NCBI RefSeq assembly: GCF_004210295.1
Contig: NZ_SDAK01000001.1
Span: forward strand, 1,922,001 to 1,986,000
Length of the DNA stretch: 64,000 nucleotides
Source: Lactococcus sp. S-13
GTDB taxonomy: Bacteria; Bacillota; Bacilli; Lactobacillales; Streptococcaceae
Reading direction: 5' to 3'
Shown here in pieces: positions 22,099 to 32,233 of the stretch. Positions within the stretch are counted from its first letter, which is position 1. The number at the start of each line of letters is the position of its first letter. The notes under the pieces were generated by a model. The model ran no database searches. It was not told the origin of the DNA and saw nothing but the letters and a program-made list of their open reading frames with translations. Position numbers and translations under genes: made by a program.

Positions 22099-23525
22099 TT
22101 TAAGTCACTTTCTGCTTCTTGAAGTAAGGCAAATTCTTCTTCGGGTGCTCCTGCGACGAGATGTTTTGAGCTATAAAGAAGATAATAGAGAATAAAAGCA
22201 AATAAAACTGCAGTTGCAATGCTAGCTGCTTGGGTGTCAACGGTAAATGTTGCAACGATTGCAATAAGGGATAGGAGGAATGAAAGTCCTGTAGTGATAA
22301 TGCCACCCGGAGTTTGGTAGACACGTGGCATATTTGGTTCTTTAAACCGCAGTATAATATGAGAAAGGTTTAGCAAAGCATAAGAAACAGTTGCACCAAA
22401 TACAGCAATATCTATCAATTTATCACCTGCAAAAGTTGTACCTGCTGTAACTTGTAAATAACTTGCTAACAAAAAGCCGATACTTCCAGGGACAACTAAT
22501 GCCCATACAGGTGTTTTTTGTTTGCTTGTTACAGAAAGAAATTTCGGTAAATAACCTGCTCTAGAAAGGGCAAAAAGTTGCCGTGAATAGGCATAGATGA
22601 TGGAAAAGAAGGAAGCGATAAGTCCCGCCAGCCCAGCGTAATTGACAAAAGTTGCGATGTTCTTATCACCAATGGCTTTAAGCGCATCAACCAAAGGTGC
22701 TCCGGAGTTACCGATAACTTTACTACCTGCACCACCAGCTGCTAGCAAAAGAACGGAAAAACCGGAAATTACTAGAACAATCATAGCAACGATAATACCG
22801 CGCGGCATGTCTTTTTTGGGATTATTTGCTTCCTCGGCAGCGAGGGGAACGCCTTCAACGGCGAGGAAAAACCAAATTCCAAAAACTAAAGCAGACATAG
22901 CCCCTGGAATTCCGTGAGGTAAAAAGCTAGAAGCCCCAAATGTAGAAGTGATTGGTTGGATATTAAAGAGATTATTAACATTAAAGTGTGGAAGCATTGC
23001 AAAGATAAAAATAAGAAGTGCCAAGACAGCTATGGCGGTGATTCCAAACATTAGTTTTAAGGCTTCTCCAACTCCGTGAATATGTATTCCGACAAAAATC
23101 AGATAGAAAACTAAAAAAATCGGCCAGCCATTTTTTATACCGAATAAACCAAGACTTTCGACATAACCACCAATGAAGACGGCAATTGCAGCAGGAGCGA
23201 TTGCGTATTCAATTAAAATAGCAATACCAGTAATGTAACCTCCAATTCGTCCTAAAGCACGTCTCGCAAAGCCGTATCCTGCCCCAGCTGATGGCATTGC
23301 TGAACTCATTTCAGCGAGTCCAAAAACCATTGTTAGATACATCAGTCCCATGAGGATAAAAGCAATAAGTAGACCGCCCCAGCCTCCTTTTAATAGTCCT
23401 AAATTCCATCCAGAGAAGTCTCCAGAAATGACATAGGAAACTCCTAAACCAGCTAGTAAAATCCATCCAGCAGATCCTTTGGCTAAGCTTCTGTTTTTAA
23501 AATATTCTTCTTGTGTTTTATCCAT
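22095..23525 (-). CDS. eat: Ethanolamine permease (APC family)
   Basis: 476 residues, about 12 membrane segments, amino acid/polyamine/organocation fold: [20 protein letters not shown] is typical of this family, and [20 protein letters not shown] fits the ethanolamine permease group. It overlaps eutC by eight bases, tying it to ethanolamine breakdown. This is not the EutH type of permease. Confidence 0.85.
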   Translation of the reverse strand: MDKTQEEYFKNRSLAKGSAGWILLAGLGVSYVISGDFSGWNLGLLKGGWGGLLIAFILMGLMYLTMVFGLAEMSSAMPSAGAGYGFARRALGRIGGYITGIAILIEYAIAPAAIAVFIGGYVESLGLFGIKNGWPIFLVFYLIFVGIHIHGVGEALKLMFGITAIAVLALLIFIFAMLPHFNVNNLFNIQPITSTFGASSFLPHGIPGAMSALVFGIWFFLAVEGVPLAAEEANNPKKDMPRGIIVAMIVLVISGFSVLLLAAGGAGSKVIGNSGAPLVDALKAIGDKNIATFVNYAGLAGLIASFFSIIYAYSRQLFALSRAGYLPKFLSVTSKQKTPVWALVVPGSIGFLLASYLQVTAGTTFAGDKLIDIAVFGATVSYALLNLSHIILRFKEPNMPRVYQTPGGIITTGLSFLLSLIAIVATFTVDTQAASIATAVLFAFILYYLLYSSKHLVAGAPEEEFALLQEAESDLK

Positions 23526-24309
23526 TATTTAATACCTCGTTTAATTCTAATCCAGACTTTTTATATTTCAACATATTGGCGAGGAGTTCAGCGATATAGG
23601 CTCCTGCTTCGACGACGGCTGTTCCGCCTTTGTGGATATTAGAAACAACATTACGTCTTGCTTCTGGCATTCCAGGAGTAGGGCGATATGCGATATAGGC
23701 GGACATTGACTCTGCTGAAACAAGCCCTGGACGTTCTCCAATGAAATAACAAATGACATCGCTCTGCGTGATTTCTGCAATCTCATCCATGACGGCGACA
23801 CGAGCGTGCTTGACAAAAATTATACTCTCTTCATCAAATGATAGATTGAAGGTTTTTAAGCCATTTTGTAAGCTAGGAATCATATCACGGATATTTGCTT
23901 CAATGGCAGCTGAAGACAAACCGTCCCCGACCATGATTTGAATTTTCTGTTTTTTAGGTACTTCTAAATCAATAAGCCTATGACTTTCAGATGAAAGTTG
24001 TCTGCCTAAATCTGGACGTGTAATATAGTCTTCTTTATCTTTGCATCTTGTTTCAACTTCTATAAAATTAAATTCTGATAAAAACTCTTTGGAAACATAG
24101 GACCAAACGGAGTCTTGGGCTGAGGCGTGATCGGCCCGAAAACGAAGCATTGTCTGTGTTAAATAAGAAGTTCCAGCTCGGCCAACGCCTAAGCGGGCGG
24201 GAGTCGTCAGCTTCATGTGACGATAGTTACGCTCGCTATTAGGGGATTTAACGAGAAGTTGAGATTTTAGATCAATTTTTGTTAAATCATCGATATAATT
24301 TTTTTTCAT
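23518..24309 (-). CDS. eutC: Ethanolamine ammonia-lyase small subunit EutC
   Basis: 263 residues. Family landmarks: [73 protein letters not shown], and the C-terminal [20 protein letters not shown]. With EutB it forms the adenosylcobalamin-dependent lyase that splits ethanolamine to acetaldehyde and ammonia. It is on the short side for the family, but the missing part is the variable N-terminal end. It follows eutB by 15 bases. Confidence 0.93.
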   Translation of the reverse strand: MKKNYIDDLTKIDLKSQLLVKSPNSERNYRHMKLTTPARLGVGRAGTSYLTQTMLRFRADHASAQDSVWSYVSKEFLSEFNFIEVETRCKDKEDYITRPDLGRQLSSESHRLIDLEVPKKQKIQIMVGDGLSSAAIEANIRDMIPSLQNGLKTFNLSFDEESIIFVKHARVAVMDEIAEITQSDVICYFIGERPGLVSAESMSAYIAYRPTPGMPEARRNVVSNIHKGGTAVVEAGAYIAELLANMLKYKKSGLELNEVLNNG

Positions 24310-24324
24310 TCTAATTCCTTTCTT

Positions 24325-25686
24325 TCAATAGAAAATAGAGGCATCGCCAGCTTTGGCAGTCAATTTTTTATTCTCCATTATGCCCATTTTTTCGAGCCAA
24401 TGTTCAAATTCTGCTGTGGGTCCTTTACCAGAAATTTCTCGAATGCTGGCAACGTCATGATAACTGGTTGATTGATAATTGAGCATGACGTCATCTGCGT
24501 GAGGTATTCCCATGACAAAGTTAACGTTTGCTGAATTGAGTAGCATCAAAAGGTTGTCAGCATCATTTTGGTCTGCTTTCATATGGTTGGTATAGCAGAC
24601 ATCAACACCCATAGATAAGCCGTGCAACTTACCCATGAAATGATCTTCTAAGCCTGCACGAATAACCTGCTTTCCATCATAGAGATACTCTGGGCCGATG
24701 AATCCAACAACGGTATTTACCATAAAAGGGTCAAAATGTCTTGCAAAGCCATAGCAACGGGCTTCCATTGTTAGTTGATCTGCTCCATAATGAGCGTTCG
24801 ATGAAAGTTCGGAACCTTGTCCTGTTTCGAAGTAGAGTTTGTTTTTTCCGCTATTGATAGCTTTTTCTTCGGCAAGAACTTGTGCTTGTTCTAAATCTGA
24901 TTGTTCAAAACCGAAAGCGGTGTTTCCTTTTTGACTTCCTGCGATAGATTGAAATATTAAGCCTGTTGGAGCTCCTTTTTCTATAGCTTTCATCTGGGTC
25001 TTCACGTGAGCGAGGACACAGGTCTGCGTAGGAATTTCGTACTTACTACGAATCTCTTCGAATTTATTTAAAATTTTGCTAACATTTTCAACGGAATCAT
25101 CAACAGGGTTGAGACCAATCACTGCATCTCCCGAACCGTAACTCAGTCCTTCGAAAATACTTGCTAGAACACCATCAATATCATCTGTAGGGTGATTGGG
25201 TTGGAGGCGAGTGGAAAATGTTCCTCTTTTTCCGATGGTTGTATTAGCAGTTTTTGTGATTTCGATTTTGCTTGCAACTTTAACTAAATCCATATTACTC
25301 ATAAGTTTAGTGACGGCAGCAATCATTTCGCTAGTTAAACTGTTGGAAATGGCTTTGATTTCGAAATCGCCAGTTGTGCTTGCGAGTAGATACTCTCTGA
25401 GGTTTTCGATTGTCCAATTTTTTATTTTTTCATAATTTGTCAAGTTAAGGTCGTCAATGATAATGCGGGTAACTTCATCTTTGTCATAATCAACGATAGG
25501 GTTTTCAAAGCAATCTTTTAAGCTAAGTTGGCTAAGAACAATTTTCGCGGCTATGCGTTCTTCGTAACTTGTCGCCGCTATACCTGCAAGTTTATCACCT
25601 GATTTCTCTTCATTTGCCTTTGCTAAAACTTCTTTAAGTGAATTGAAACTATATGTTTTGGAAAATAATTTTGTTTTTAAAATCAT
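24325..25686 (-). CDS. eutB: Ethanolamine ammonia-lyase large subunit EutB
   Basis: 453 residues, near the usual 454. The TIM-barrel catalytic chain is recognisable from GDKLAGIAATSYEERIAAKI, TRLQPNHPTDDIDGVLASIF, GDAVIGLNPVDDSVENV, FETGQGSELSSNAHYGADQL and VGFIGPEYLYDG. No break or missing block was noticed. It follows eutA by eight bases. Confidence 0.95.
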   Translation of the reverse strand: MILKTKLFSKTYSFNSLKEVLAKANEEKSGDKLAGIAATSYEERIAAKIVLSQLSLKDCFENPIVDYDKDEVTRIIIDDLNLTNYEKIKNWTIENLREYLLASTTGDFEIKAISNSLTSEMIAAVTKLMSNMDLVKVASKIEITKTANTTIGKRGTFSTRLQPNHPTDDIDGVLASIFEGLSYGSGDAVIGLNPVDDSVENVSKILNKFEEIRSKYEIPTQTCVLAHVKTQMKAIEKGAPTGLIFQSIAGSQKGNTAFGFEQSDLEQAQVLAEEKAINSGKNKLYFETGQGSELSSNAHYGADQLTMEARCYGFARHFDPFMVNTVVGFIGPEYLYDGKQVIRAGLEDHFMGKLHGLSMGVDVCYTNHMKADQNDADNLLMLLNSANVNFVMGIPHADDVMLNYQSTSYHDVASIREISGKGPTAEFEHWLEKMGIMENKKLTAKAGDASIFY

Positions 25687-25694
25687 AGGTACTC

Positions 25695-27089
25695 CTATTC
25701 AAAAATAAGTGTTTTAATAGAAACGGGGAGGACACTGCCGTTTACTATAGGTTTTGCAATATCTAGGTAATCTCCGTCTTTGGCTGAAATTTCATCAAGG
25801 CAAATGTAGGGATATCCTCTAGCTAAAGCATTTTGCAAGAGTTGGCCTAGTGCTTTGGCGTTGTCCTCTTTTGTGAGAATAATCAACTTCCTTTTTTTCT
25901 TAATCAATTCTGTTAAGTTATTCAGTAAATCATTTTTGAGTTGAATAAGTTCTTTAAAAGTAGGATTTTTAATACCGCTCATACTAATAGCAATGGTATC
26001 AAACTCATTTAAATCAAACCAAGGAAGTTTTTCGCTGAGGTCTTTGGAAATTGTTTTTGGAGAAGTGTATAGAACAGGGATGTTTCTTACTGGTAAAGTT
26101 GATGAATTATAGCTGATGGTTGAGCCGCTGAGTTGCATAATACTTGTTCCGGCGCCGATTACTGTAGCGCGGATATCTTCTTTTGCTGAAAATTGTTTGA
26201 GCGTCATAAGCTTACTCTTTGAAATTTCTTCTGCCAGGATAATTCCCATATCTCCGTATAAATAAGGATTCTCTTGGGGTTCTTTTAATATCTTTGCTAT
26301 ACCGCCAGAAAATGAAATAGCTTCTGGTTGAGGATTTTTTAAACTTTTATTTGTGATGAGAAAATCAAAATAAGGCGAAGGCGTCCCTAGGTTTACGGCA
26401 TTTTCTAAAACTTGAACAAAAATTTTAGCTAATTGATGAAGAGAGTTGCTGTCGAGTTTTCTGTTGAGAGAAAGATTAAGTTTTTCTTTTTGAATTATTT
26501 TTAATGCTTTGGGAGAAATATAATTAATAATTTGCTGACTATCAAATTTTAAGTGACGTCCACCAATGTCAAAACAGGCGGTGTCGGTTACTAGCCCATC
26601 CAAGAAACAGGCGAGATTAGTGGTGCCTCCGCCAATATCAAAATTTATGGTGTTTTGATGAGTGAGTTTTGAAAACTTTTCTGCTCCGCTTCCTCGTCCA
26701 GCTACAATGCTCTCTAAATCAGGACCTGCAGTAGAAACAACAAATTCGCCTGAAGAAGCAGCAATTAATTTTGCAACCATTTCTGCATTTTCTTTTCTAG
26801 CTGATTCGCCAGTAATAATGGCCGCTCCTGATGTTATGTTAGATTTGTTTACATGAGCTATTTTGAGATTATTATCAATGAATTTTTGCAACATAATGAT
26901 ATCTAATAAGTTGTCTTTGGAGTGAGGGGTGAATATAATGGGGCTACGATAAATAACCTCTCGGCTAGTAATGACAATTTGTGGTATTGAAAAGGAGCTT
27001 TTTTCATTTTTTATTCTTAATTTGGAGATAATCATCTGACTGGTTGAAGTACCAATGTCTATTCCGATACTTAAAATTTCGTCATCCAT
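25695..27089 (-). CDS. eutA: Ethanolamine ammonia-lyase reactivating factor EutA
   Basis: 464 residues, actin/Hsp70-like ATPase fold: SIGIDIGTSTSQMIISKL (phosphate 1), NFDIGGGTTNLACFLDG (phosphate 2) and FSGGIAKI (adenosine). It exchanges damaged cobalamin in EutBC for fresh cofactor. First gene of the operon. The ATG at 27089 follows ribosome site AAAGGAAG; another ATG seven bases upstream is out of frame. Confidence 0.93.
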   Translation of the reverse strand: MDDEILSIGIDIGTSTSQMIISKLRIKNEKSSFSIPQIVITSREVIYRSPIIFTPHSKDNLLDIIMLQKFIDNNLKIAHVNKSNITSGAAIITGESARKENAEMVAKLIAASSGEFVVSTAGPDLESIVAGRGSGAEKFSKLTHQNTINFDIGGGTTNLACFLDGLVTDTACFDIGGRHLKFDSQQIINYISPKALKIIQKEKLNLSLNRKLDSNSLHQLAKIFVQVLENAVNLGTPSPYFDFLITNKSLKNPQPEAISFSGGIAKILKEPQENPYLYGDMGIILAEEISKSKLMTLKQFSAKEDIRATVIGAGTSIMQLSGSTISYNSSTLPVRNIPVLYTSPKTISKDLSEKLPWFDLNEFDTIAISMSGIKNPTFKELIQLKNDLLNNLTELIKKKRKLIILTKEDNAKALGQLLQNALARGYPYICLDEISAKDGDYLDIAKPIVNGSVLPVSIKTLIFE

Positions 27090-27145
27090 AGCATAATTCT
27101 TCCTTTCGATTATGGATTTGATAAGTTCATGTTATAATATCTGAC

Positions 27146-27174
27146 ATTATACGCCGTTGAAATTAAGTTGTCAA
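27146..27174 (-). promoter_or_regulatory. Promoter of the ethanolamine operon
   Basis: Minus strand TTGACA (27174-27169), 17-base spacer, TATAAT (27151-27146): fully consensus, about 57 bases from eutA. No antiterminator hairpins or EutV-type two-hairpin element were seen in the short leader. Confidence 0.85.
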
Positions 27175-27314
27175 GTATATTCAGAAAATTAGCGTGAATT
27201 ATAATTTAAATTTAATTAAAAAACAAGAAGAGAGAATCTAGGAGAAGAGTGAAAAGACAGGAGATGCGCGAACTAAAAAAGGATAAAATAATAAGTTAAA
27301 ACTTTATTGTAGTA

Positions 27315-27342
27315 TTGACAAATGGCTAGATTTTGATATAAT
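27315..27342 (+). promoter_or_regulatory. Promoter of rpsD
   Basis: TTGACA (27315-27320), 16-base spacer, TATAAT (27337-27342) with an extended TG. Confidence 0.85.
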
Positions 27343-27364
27343 GGAAAAGTTGAATATAGCAATC

Positions 27365-27470
27365 AGCTAGAAAACGCGTCACTATTTTGGGGTTCCATAT
27401 AAGTAACCGAAGCTATCAGGCGAATCCAAAATACACGCATTCGAGGCTGACAATATTCTTCAAATAAAAT
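27365..27470 (+). promoter_or_regulatory. Structured rpsD leader (probable S4 autoregulatory RNA)
   Basis: The 140-base leader contains ATTTTGG...CCAAAAT arms (27382-27433) enclosing further pairing. Firmicute rpsD genes are commonly repressed by S4 binding a leader of this kind. The fold was judged by eye only. Confidence 0.5.
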
Positions 27471-27488
27471 ATTTGGAGGACATAAAAT

Positions 27489-28100
27489 ATGTCACGTTAT
27501 ACTGGTCCATCATGGAAACAATCACGCCGTTACGGTATCTCACTTACTGGTTCTGGTAAAGAAATCGCTCGTCGTAACTACGTACCTGGACAACATGGTC
27601 CAAACAACCGTTCAAAACTTTCTGAATACGGTTTGCAATTGGCTGAAAAACAAAAACTTCGTTTTTCTTACGGTGTTTCTGAACGTCAATTCCGTAACTT
27701 GTATGTTGCTGCTACAAAAGTTCAAGAAGGAACTGTTGGTTTCAACTTCATGACTCTCTTGGAACAACGTCTTGATAACGTTGTTTACCGTCTTGGTCTT
27801 GCGACAACTCGTCGTCAAGCGCGTCAATTCGTAAACCACGGTCACATCCTCGTTGACGGAAAACGCGTTGATATCCCATCATTCCGCGTACAACCTGGTC
27901 AAGTGATCTCAGTTCGCGAAAAATCTATGAAAGTTCCTGCAATCCTTGAAGCTGTTGAAGCTACTAAAGGTCGCGCTAACTTCGTATCATTTGATGCTGA
28001 TAAACTTGAAGGAACTCTTGTTCGTCTTCCAGAACGTGATGAAATCAACCCAGAAATCAACGAAGCATTGATCGTCGAATTCTACAACAAAATGATGTAA
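27489..28100 (+). CDS. rpsD: Small-subunit ribosomal protein S4 (uS4)
   Basis: 203 residues: [20 protein letters not shown] start, S4 RNA-binding domain ([40 protein letters not shown]) and the end [11 protein letters not shown]. 16S rRNA assembly protein. Ribosome site TTGGAGG. Codon use is strongly biased to the highly expressed set, in contrast to the accessory region ending just upstream. Confidence 0.97.
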   Translation: MSRYTGPSWKQSRRYGISLTGSGKEIARRNYVPGQHGPNNRSKLSEYGLQLAEKQKLRFSYGVSERQFRNLYVAATKVQEGTVGFNFMTLLEQRLDNVVYRLGLATTRRQARQFVNHGHILVDGKRVDIPSFRVQPGQVISVREKSMKVPAILEAVEATKGRANFVSFDADKLEGTLVRLPERDEINPEINEALIVEFYNKMM

Positions 28101-28119
28101 TCTGTTTTAAGATTAAATA

Positions 28120-28158
28120 AAACCCAATTTCCTTGGTACGAAGGGAGTTGGGTTTTTA
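28120..28158 (+). terminator. rpsD terminator
   Basis: AAACCCAA...TTGGGTTT with a 20-base inner part and T-run. Confidence 0.85.
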
Positions 28159-28222
28159 TTTTCTTTGATGTTATCAATAGATGAAAATATCTGAATTATA
28201 ATAAAGTTTTTTGTTTTTTTGA

Positions 28223-28228
28223 TATAAT
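28223..28228 (+). promoter_or_regulatory. Extended -10 of the 28252 gene
   Basis: TGATATAAT ending at 28228; weak -35; the start codon is 24 bases further. Confidence 0.55.
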
Positions 28229-28251
28229 ATGAATAGAATAAAGGAGAAGAT

Positions 28252-29082
28252 ATGAAAAAATTTAAAGGAAAAGCTGTCTTTGTTGGAGTTGGAGTAATTG
28301 TTTTATTAGGAATTGCTGGTGCTTCGGCTGCAATTTTAAGTCATGTTTCAAGGGAATCGGGTAAGCAAGTGACAACAAGTAAAACTCAAAACTCTTCGCA
28401 AACTATAAAAGGTAGTTTGCAAACTAAGAAATTATCATCATCAGATTCGTCACCGAAAAAGCAAACAACCGATTCGGTTCAACAAGACACTGTAATTGAT
28501 ACTAAAACTCTATCCGATTTACAATTTAAACAATGGGTGGCAATTTACGCAGGAGAAAATTCACTTGACAACCGCCCAGAAAGAATTGTTGTTTTTAATA
28601 GAGAAAGTGATGGTAAGAGGGTAGCAAATACAAAAATCACAGAGGCTCAGGTTGATTCGCGGAACACTTTTGAGGTAAATGAAAATGGCGAGTTGGAGAG
28701 TTTAGATTTTGAACATTATCCAGCAATGAAGGTATCTTCAACAAACTTTCCTAGTATTGATCAAAAAAAATTAAATGAAAAAGAAATAAAATACTGGGTA
28801 GTAGCTGTTCAGGATGCTATTTTTAGCAGTGAAGGCACTGACCCTAAACTTGACCTATCGTATGGTGTGGATGTCCGTTTAGAAAATAGCTTAGTTTATG
28901 CGGATGTATTCAAAATTTATTACACTCCTAATCCAGATGGAGGAGCTGCGATTGCGAATAGAACAAAGGTTAATGAATTTAGGGTTAATACTGATGGTAA
29001 TTTGGAAATGATTGATAAAAATGATCATTCAAAATATATTATTATTTCACAATTATTTATGGATGCGTCCTTAGTCAAATAA
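28252..29082 (+). CDS. Membrane-anchored exported protein, unknown function
   Basis: 276 residues. N-terminal hydrophobic anchor (MKKFKGKAVFVGVGVIVLLG, to about residue 28; no lipobox Cys), a Ser/Thr/Lys-rich linker to about residue 75, then an extracellular domain beginning LSDLQFKQWVAIYAGENS with a repeat-like WVA motif (FKQWVAIYA and IKYWVVAVQDA), suggesting two related subdomains. No catalytic motif recognised. Ribosome site AAGGAG, good start. A single-gene unit with its own promoter and terminator. Confidence 0.7.
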   Translation: MKKFKGKAVFVGVGVIVLLGIAGASAAILSHVSRESGKQVTTSKTQNSSQTIKGSLQTKKLSSSDSSPKKQTTDSVQQDTVIDTKTLSDLQFKQWVAIYAGENSLDNRPERIVVFNRESDGKRVANTKITEAQVDSRNTFEVNENGELESLDFEHYPAMKVSSTNFPSIDQKKLNEKEIKYWVVAVQDAIFSSEGTDPKLDLSYGVDVRLENSLVYADVFKIYYTPNPDGGAAIANRTKVNEFRVNTDGNLEMIDKNDHSKYIIISQLFMDASLVK

Positions 29083-29215
29083 AATAAGGAAATGAGTTGC
29101 CTCAGATGTAACTCTATAAAGTATAGCTTGAACGATGCAAGTTAATAGAATTTTAAATGTATCTAAGTATTGGTATAGAGCCAAAAAATGCTGTGACCAC
29201 TGATTATAATTTTTA

Positions 29216-29246
29216 AACTCGCCCCTATCTGGGAGCGAGTTTTTTG
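29216..29246 (+). terminator. Terminator after the 28252 gene
   Basis: AACTCGCCCC-TATCT-GGGAGCGAGTT followed by T5; one mismatch in the stem. Confidence 0.8.
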
Positions 29247-29321
29247 TGAATTTTTTGGTAAAATAGAGATAAGCATTGTGCTTAAAATTGACGATAAAAA
29301 CTAGTTAAGGATTATTTCTAA

Positions 29322-31460
29322 GTGGAAAATGTTAAAAAAATTGCTGAATTATTGAACATCAAAAATTCACAAGTTAAAAAAGTATTAGAATTGACAGCAG
29401 AGGGGAACACCGTTCCATTTATTGCACGCTATCGTAAGGAAGCAACAGGATCGCTTGACGAAGTTGAAATCAAAAAAATTATTGATGAAGATAATTTACT
29501 GACGAAATTATCAGAACGTAAAACGGCTGTTTTGTCAAAAATCGAAGAGCTTGGTAAGTTGACTGACGGTCTGAAAGCTCAGATTTTAGGTGCTGAAAAA
29601 CTGACAGAAGTTGAAGATTTGTATTTGCCCTACAAAGAAAAACGTCGGACAAAAGCAACGATTGCCAAAGAGAATGGGTTATTTCCCCTGGCACAATCAA
29701 TCGTAAAAAATGAAGCTAATCTCGATATTGCTGAAAAATTTGTGAATGAGAATTTTACAACAGCTCAAAAGGCTTTGGACGGCGCGGTGGATATCTTGTC
29801 GGAAGCAATTTCTGAAGATGCTCGTTTGCGTGCCTGGTTGACTGGTGAAATCAAAAATAATAGTCTGTTGACAAGCAGTTTGAAAAAAGGTGCGGTCGAT
29901 GAAAAGCAGATTTTCCAGATGTATTATGAGTTTTCTGAAAAAGTTTCAGAATTACCAAATTACCGTGTATTGGCTTTAAATCGTGGTGAAAAATTAGGGA
30001 TTTTAGCGGTTAAATTTGAAAACAATGAAGACAAAATCTTGCGTTATTTTGCTGCGCGTTTTGCCGCTCAGAATAATCCTTATATGCAGCTTGCGATTAA
30101 GGATGCCGTCAAGAAAAAACTCATTCCAGCAATGGAGCGGGCCATTCGCGCGGAATTAACAGAGAGAGCGGAAAGTGCTGCGATTGAAGTTTTTGGTGAA
30201 AATCTAAAAAATCTTCTACTTGTTGCTCCGCTTAAAGGACGTGTAGTCATGGGCTTTGACCCAGCCTATCGGACTGGTGCTAAGCTTGCTATTGTTGATG
30301 AAACAGGTAAATTATTGATGACAACGGTCATCTATCCTGTGAAACCGGCCAATGCTGGTCAAATTGCGCAAGCGAAAAAAGATTTAGCAAAGTTCATTCG
30401 GGAATATGGTGTGAATATGATTGCGATTGGGAATGGAACGGCCAGTCGCGAATCTGAAAGTTTTGTTGCAGAAGTGCTCAAGGAAAATAATTTTTCTGAT
30501 GTTTATTATGTGATTGTCAGTGAATCTGGAGCCTCTGTTTATTCAGCGAGTGAGCTGGCGCGTGAAGAATTTCCAGAATTGACCGTTGAAAAACGTTCAG
30601 CAATTTCGATTGCGCGTCGCTTGCAAGATCCACTGGCTGAACTGGTGAAAATCGAACCAAAAGCCATTGGTGTTGGTCAATATCAACATGACGTTTCTGA
30701 GAAAAAATTAACAGAAAACCTCGATTTTGTAGTCGAAACTGTGGTTAACCAAGTTGGTGTAAATGTCAATACGGCGAGTCCAAGTCTGCTTTCACACGTT
30801 GCTGGACTTAATAAGACTTTGGCGCAAAATGTGGTCAAATATCGTGAAGAAAATGGCGCTCTTAAGACAAGAGCAGAGCTTAAAAAAGTACCGCGTTTGG
30901 GGGCGAAAGCTTTTGAACAGGCAGCTGGATTCTTACGGATTCCAGAAGGGAAAAATTTTCTTGACAATACGGGCGTTCACCCAGAGTCTTATAAAGTGAC
31001 TGAGCAACTTTTGGTTGAAGTGGGCGCAGGGACTGATGTCAGTACAGAGAAATTACTGACGAAACTTTCGTCAGTAAATATTCTCGAGATGGCTGAAAAA
31101 CTTGGTGTTGGTCAGGAAACTTTGAGTGATATTATCAGTGATTTGCAAAAGCCGGGCCGTGATTTGCGTGATAACTTTGATGCGCCAATCTTGCGCCAAG
31201 ATGTCTTATCAGCAGGAGATTTACAGATCGGTCAACAGCTTGAAGGAGTTGTGCGTAATGTGGTTGATTTTGGTGCTTTCATTGATATCGGCATTAAAAA
31301 TGACGGATTGGCACACGTTTCCGATTTAAGTAAAAACTTTGTGAAAAATCCAAGCGATGTTGTGGCGGTTGGACAAATTGTAACAGTCTGGGTTAAATCT
31401 TTAGACTTACAGCGTGGTAAAATCAATCTGACTTTGGTTAATCCACGTGAGAAAAATTAG
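29322..31460 (+). CDS. tex: Tex-family RNA-binding transcription accessory protein
   Basis: 712 residues, GTG start with AAGGA upstream. N-terminal Tex helical domain (NTVPFIARYRKEATGSLDEV), YqgF-like domain (VVMGFDPAYRTGAKLAIVDE), helix-hairpin-helix (VNTASPSLLSHVAGLNKTLA) and C-terminal S1 domain (GVVRNVVDFGAFIDIGIKND). Binds RNA. A copy pair of the dispersed repeat inside the gene (31047-31079) is translated as EKLLTKLSSVN between the HhH and S1 parts. Confidence 0.95.
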   Translation: MENVKKIAELLNIKNSQVKKVLELTAEGNTVPFIARYRKEATGSLDEVEIKKIIDEDNLLTKLSERKTAVLSKIEELGKLTDGLKAQILGAEKLTEVEDLYLPYKEKRRTKATIAKENGLFPLAQSIVKNEANLDIAEKFVNENFTTAQKALDGAVDILSEAISEDARLRAWLTGEIKNNSLLTSSLKKGAVDEKQIFQMYYEFSEKVSELPNYRVLALNRGEKLGILAVKFENNEDKILRYFAARFAAQNNPYMQLAIKDAVKKKLIPAMERAIRAELTERAESAAIEVFGENLKNLLLVAPLKGRVVMGFDPAYRTGAKLAIVDETGKLLMTTVIYPVKPANAGQIAQAKKDLAKFIREYGVNMIAIGNGTASRESESFVAEVLKENNFSDVYYVIVSESGASVYSASELAREEFPELTVEKRSAISIARRLQDPLAELVKIEPKAIGVGQYQHDVSEKKLTENLDFVVETVVNQVGVNVNTASPSLLSHVAGLNKTLAQNVVKYREENGALKTRAELKKVPRLGAKAFEQAAGFLRIPEGKNFLDNTGVHPESYKVTEQLLVEVGAGTDVSTEKLLTKLSSVNILEMAEKLGVGQETLSDIISDLQKPGRDLRDNFDAPILRQDVLSAGDLQIGQQLEGVVRNVVDFGAFIDIGIKNDGLAHVSDLSKNFVKNPSDVVAVGQIVTVWVKSLDLQRGKINLTLVNPREKN

Positions 31461-31488
31461 ACTAAATTAAAATAAAAAGGAGAGAAAA

Positions 31489-31932
31489 ATGTTGAGCAAT
31501 CGAGAGTTAACAATGAAAGTTCGCCAGATTTCTCTGTCTTATTTCAAGCTTCCCTTTGAACATGAAGCTTTGTGGAACCAACGTTTGCGTACAACTGGTG
31601 GTCGTTTTTTCCCGCGTGATTTGCATTTAGATTTTAATCCTAGGATGGCTGACTTGACCGATTTTGATCGGGTGATTCTTCATGAATTAACCCACTATCA
31701 CCTTTATCGTGCCAAAAGAGGTTACAAGCATCAAGACTCTGATTTTAAAGAGCTTCTAGCTCAAGTGGGTGGATTGCGTTACGCACCGCAAGTTGCTGAA
31801 AAACTGATGAAATATTCTTATTGTTGCTTATCATGCGGGCAACTTTATCAGCGGCAACGTAAAATTGATACCAAAAAGTATCGCTGTGGAAAATGTCGAG
31901 GGAAATTACAGCTAAAAAAGGCTATTCTGTAA
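31489..31932 (+). CDS. SprT-family zinc metalloprotease-like protein
   Basis: 147 residues. HELTHYH at residues 65-71 is the zinc-protease motif; a C-terminal zinc ribbon follows (CCLSCGQLYQ...RCGKCRG). This is the short bacterial SprT-like form; peptidase activity is presumed. Ribosome site AAGGAGAG. It follows tex by 28 bases and may be co-transcribed. Confidence 0.88.
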   Translation: MLSNRELTMKVRQISLSYFKLPFEHEALWNQRLRTTGGRFFPRDLHLDFNPRMADLTDFDRVILHELTHYHLYRAKRGYKHQDSDFKELLAQVGGLRYAPQVAEKLMKYSYCCLSCGQLYQRQRKIDTKKYRCGKCRGKLQLKKAIL

Positions 31933-31948
31933 AAAGAATAGTCTTTTT
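31920..31948 (+). terminator. Terminator after sprT-like gene
   Basis: GGCTATTC...GAATAGTC with T6; the stem overlaps the stop codon. Confidence 0.8.
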
Positions 31949-31968
31949 TATGACAAAAAATAAAGAAG

Positions 31969-32076
31969 TTATACACAAAAATTCCCATTTATCCCCAAAA
32001 GCTGTGTATAAACAGGGTGATTTTGGGGATAAATAGCAAAAAATGGTTATTTTAAAGGAAATAAACTTTATCCACA
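31969..32076. promoter_or_regulatory. DnaA-box cluster
   Basis: Three perfect TTATNCACA boxes: TTATACACA (31969-31977, plus), the same on minus (32003-32011), TTATCCACA (32068-32076, plus). Two one-off TTATCCCCA boxes at 31989-31997 (plus) and 32024-32032 (minus). Five sites in 108 bases of non-coding DNA between sprT-like and add. DnaA-like genes are not nearby, so this is not evidently oriC. Confidence 0.75.
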
Positions 32077-32233
32077 GGATTATAAAATAATATCGTAGAA
32101 TAATTGCAATTTCTAAATAAAAGTCGTAGAATAGTAAAAATACATTTTGAAAGAGATGATTCGGGTCAGCGACTCGAAATATTTTATATTTGGGACTATT
32201 TATCCTAAAAATAGTCAAAAGAAGGAGAGAAAC

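Noticed and set aside
31969-32076. Replication origin
   Set aside because: The DnaA boxes are there, but no dnaA/dnaN genes, and no obvious AT-rich unwinding region adjoining; the cluster is reported as a DnaA-binding site only.
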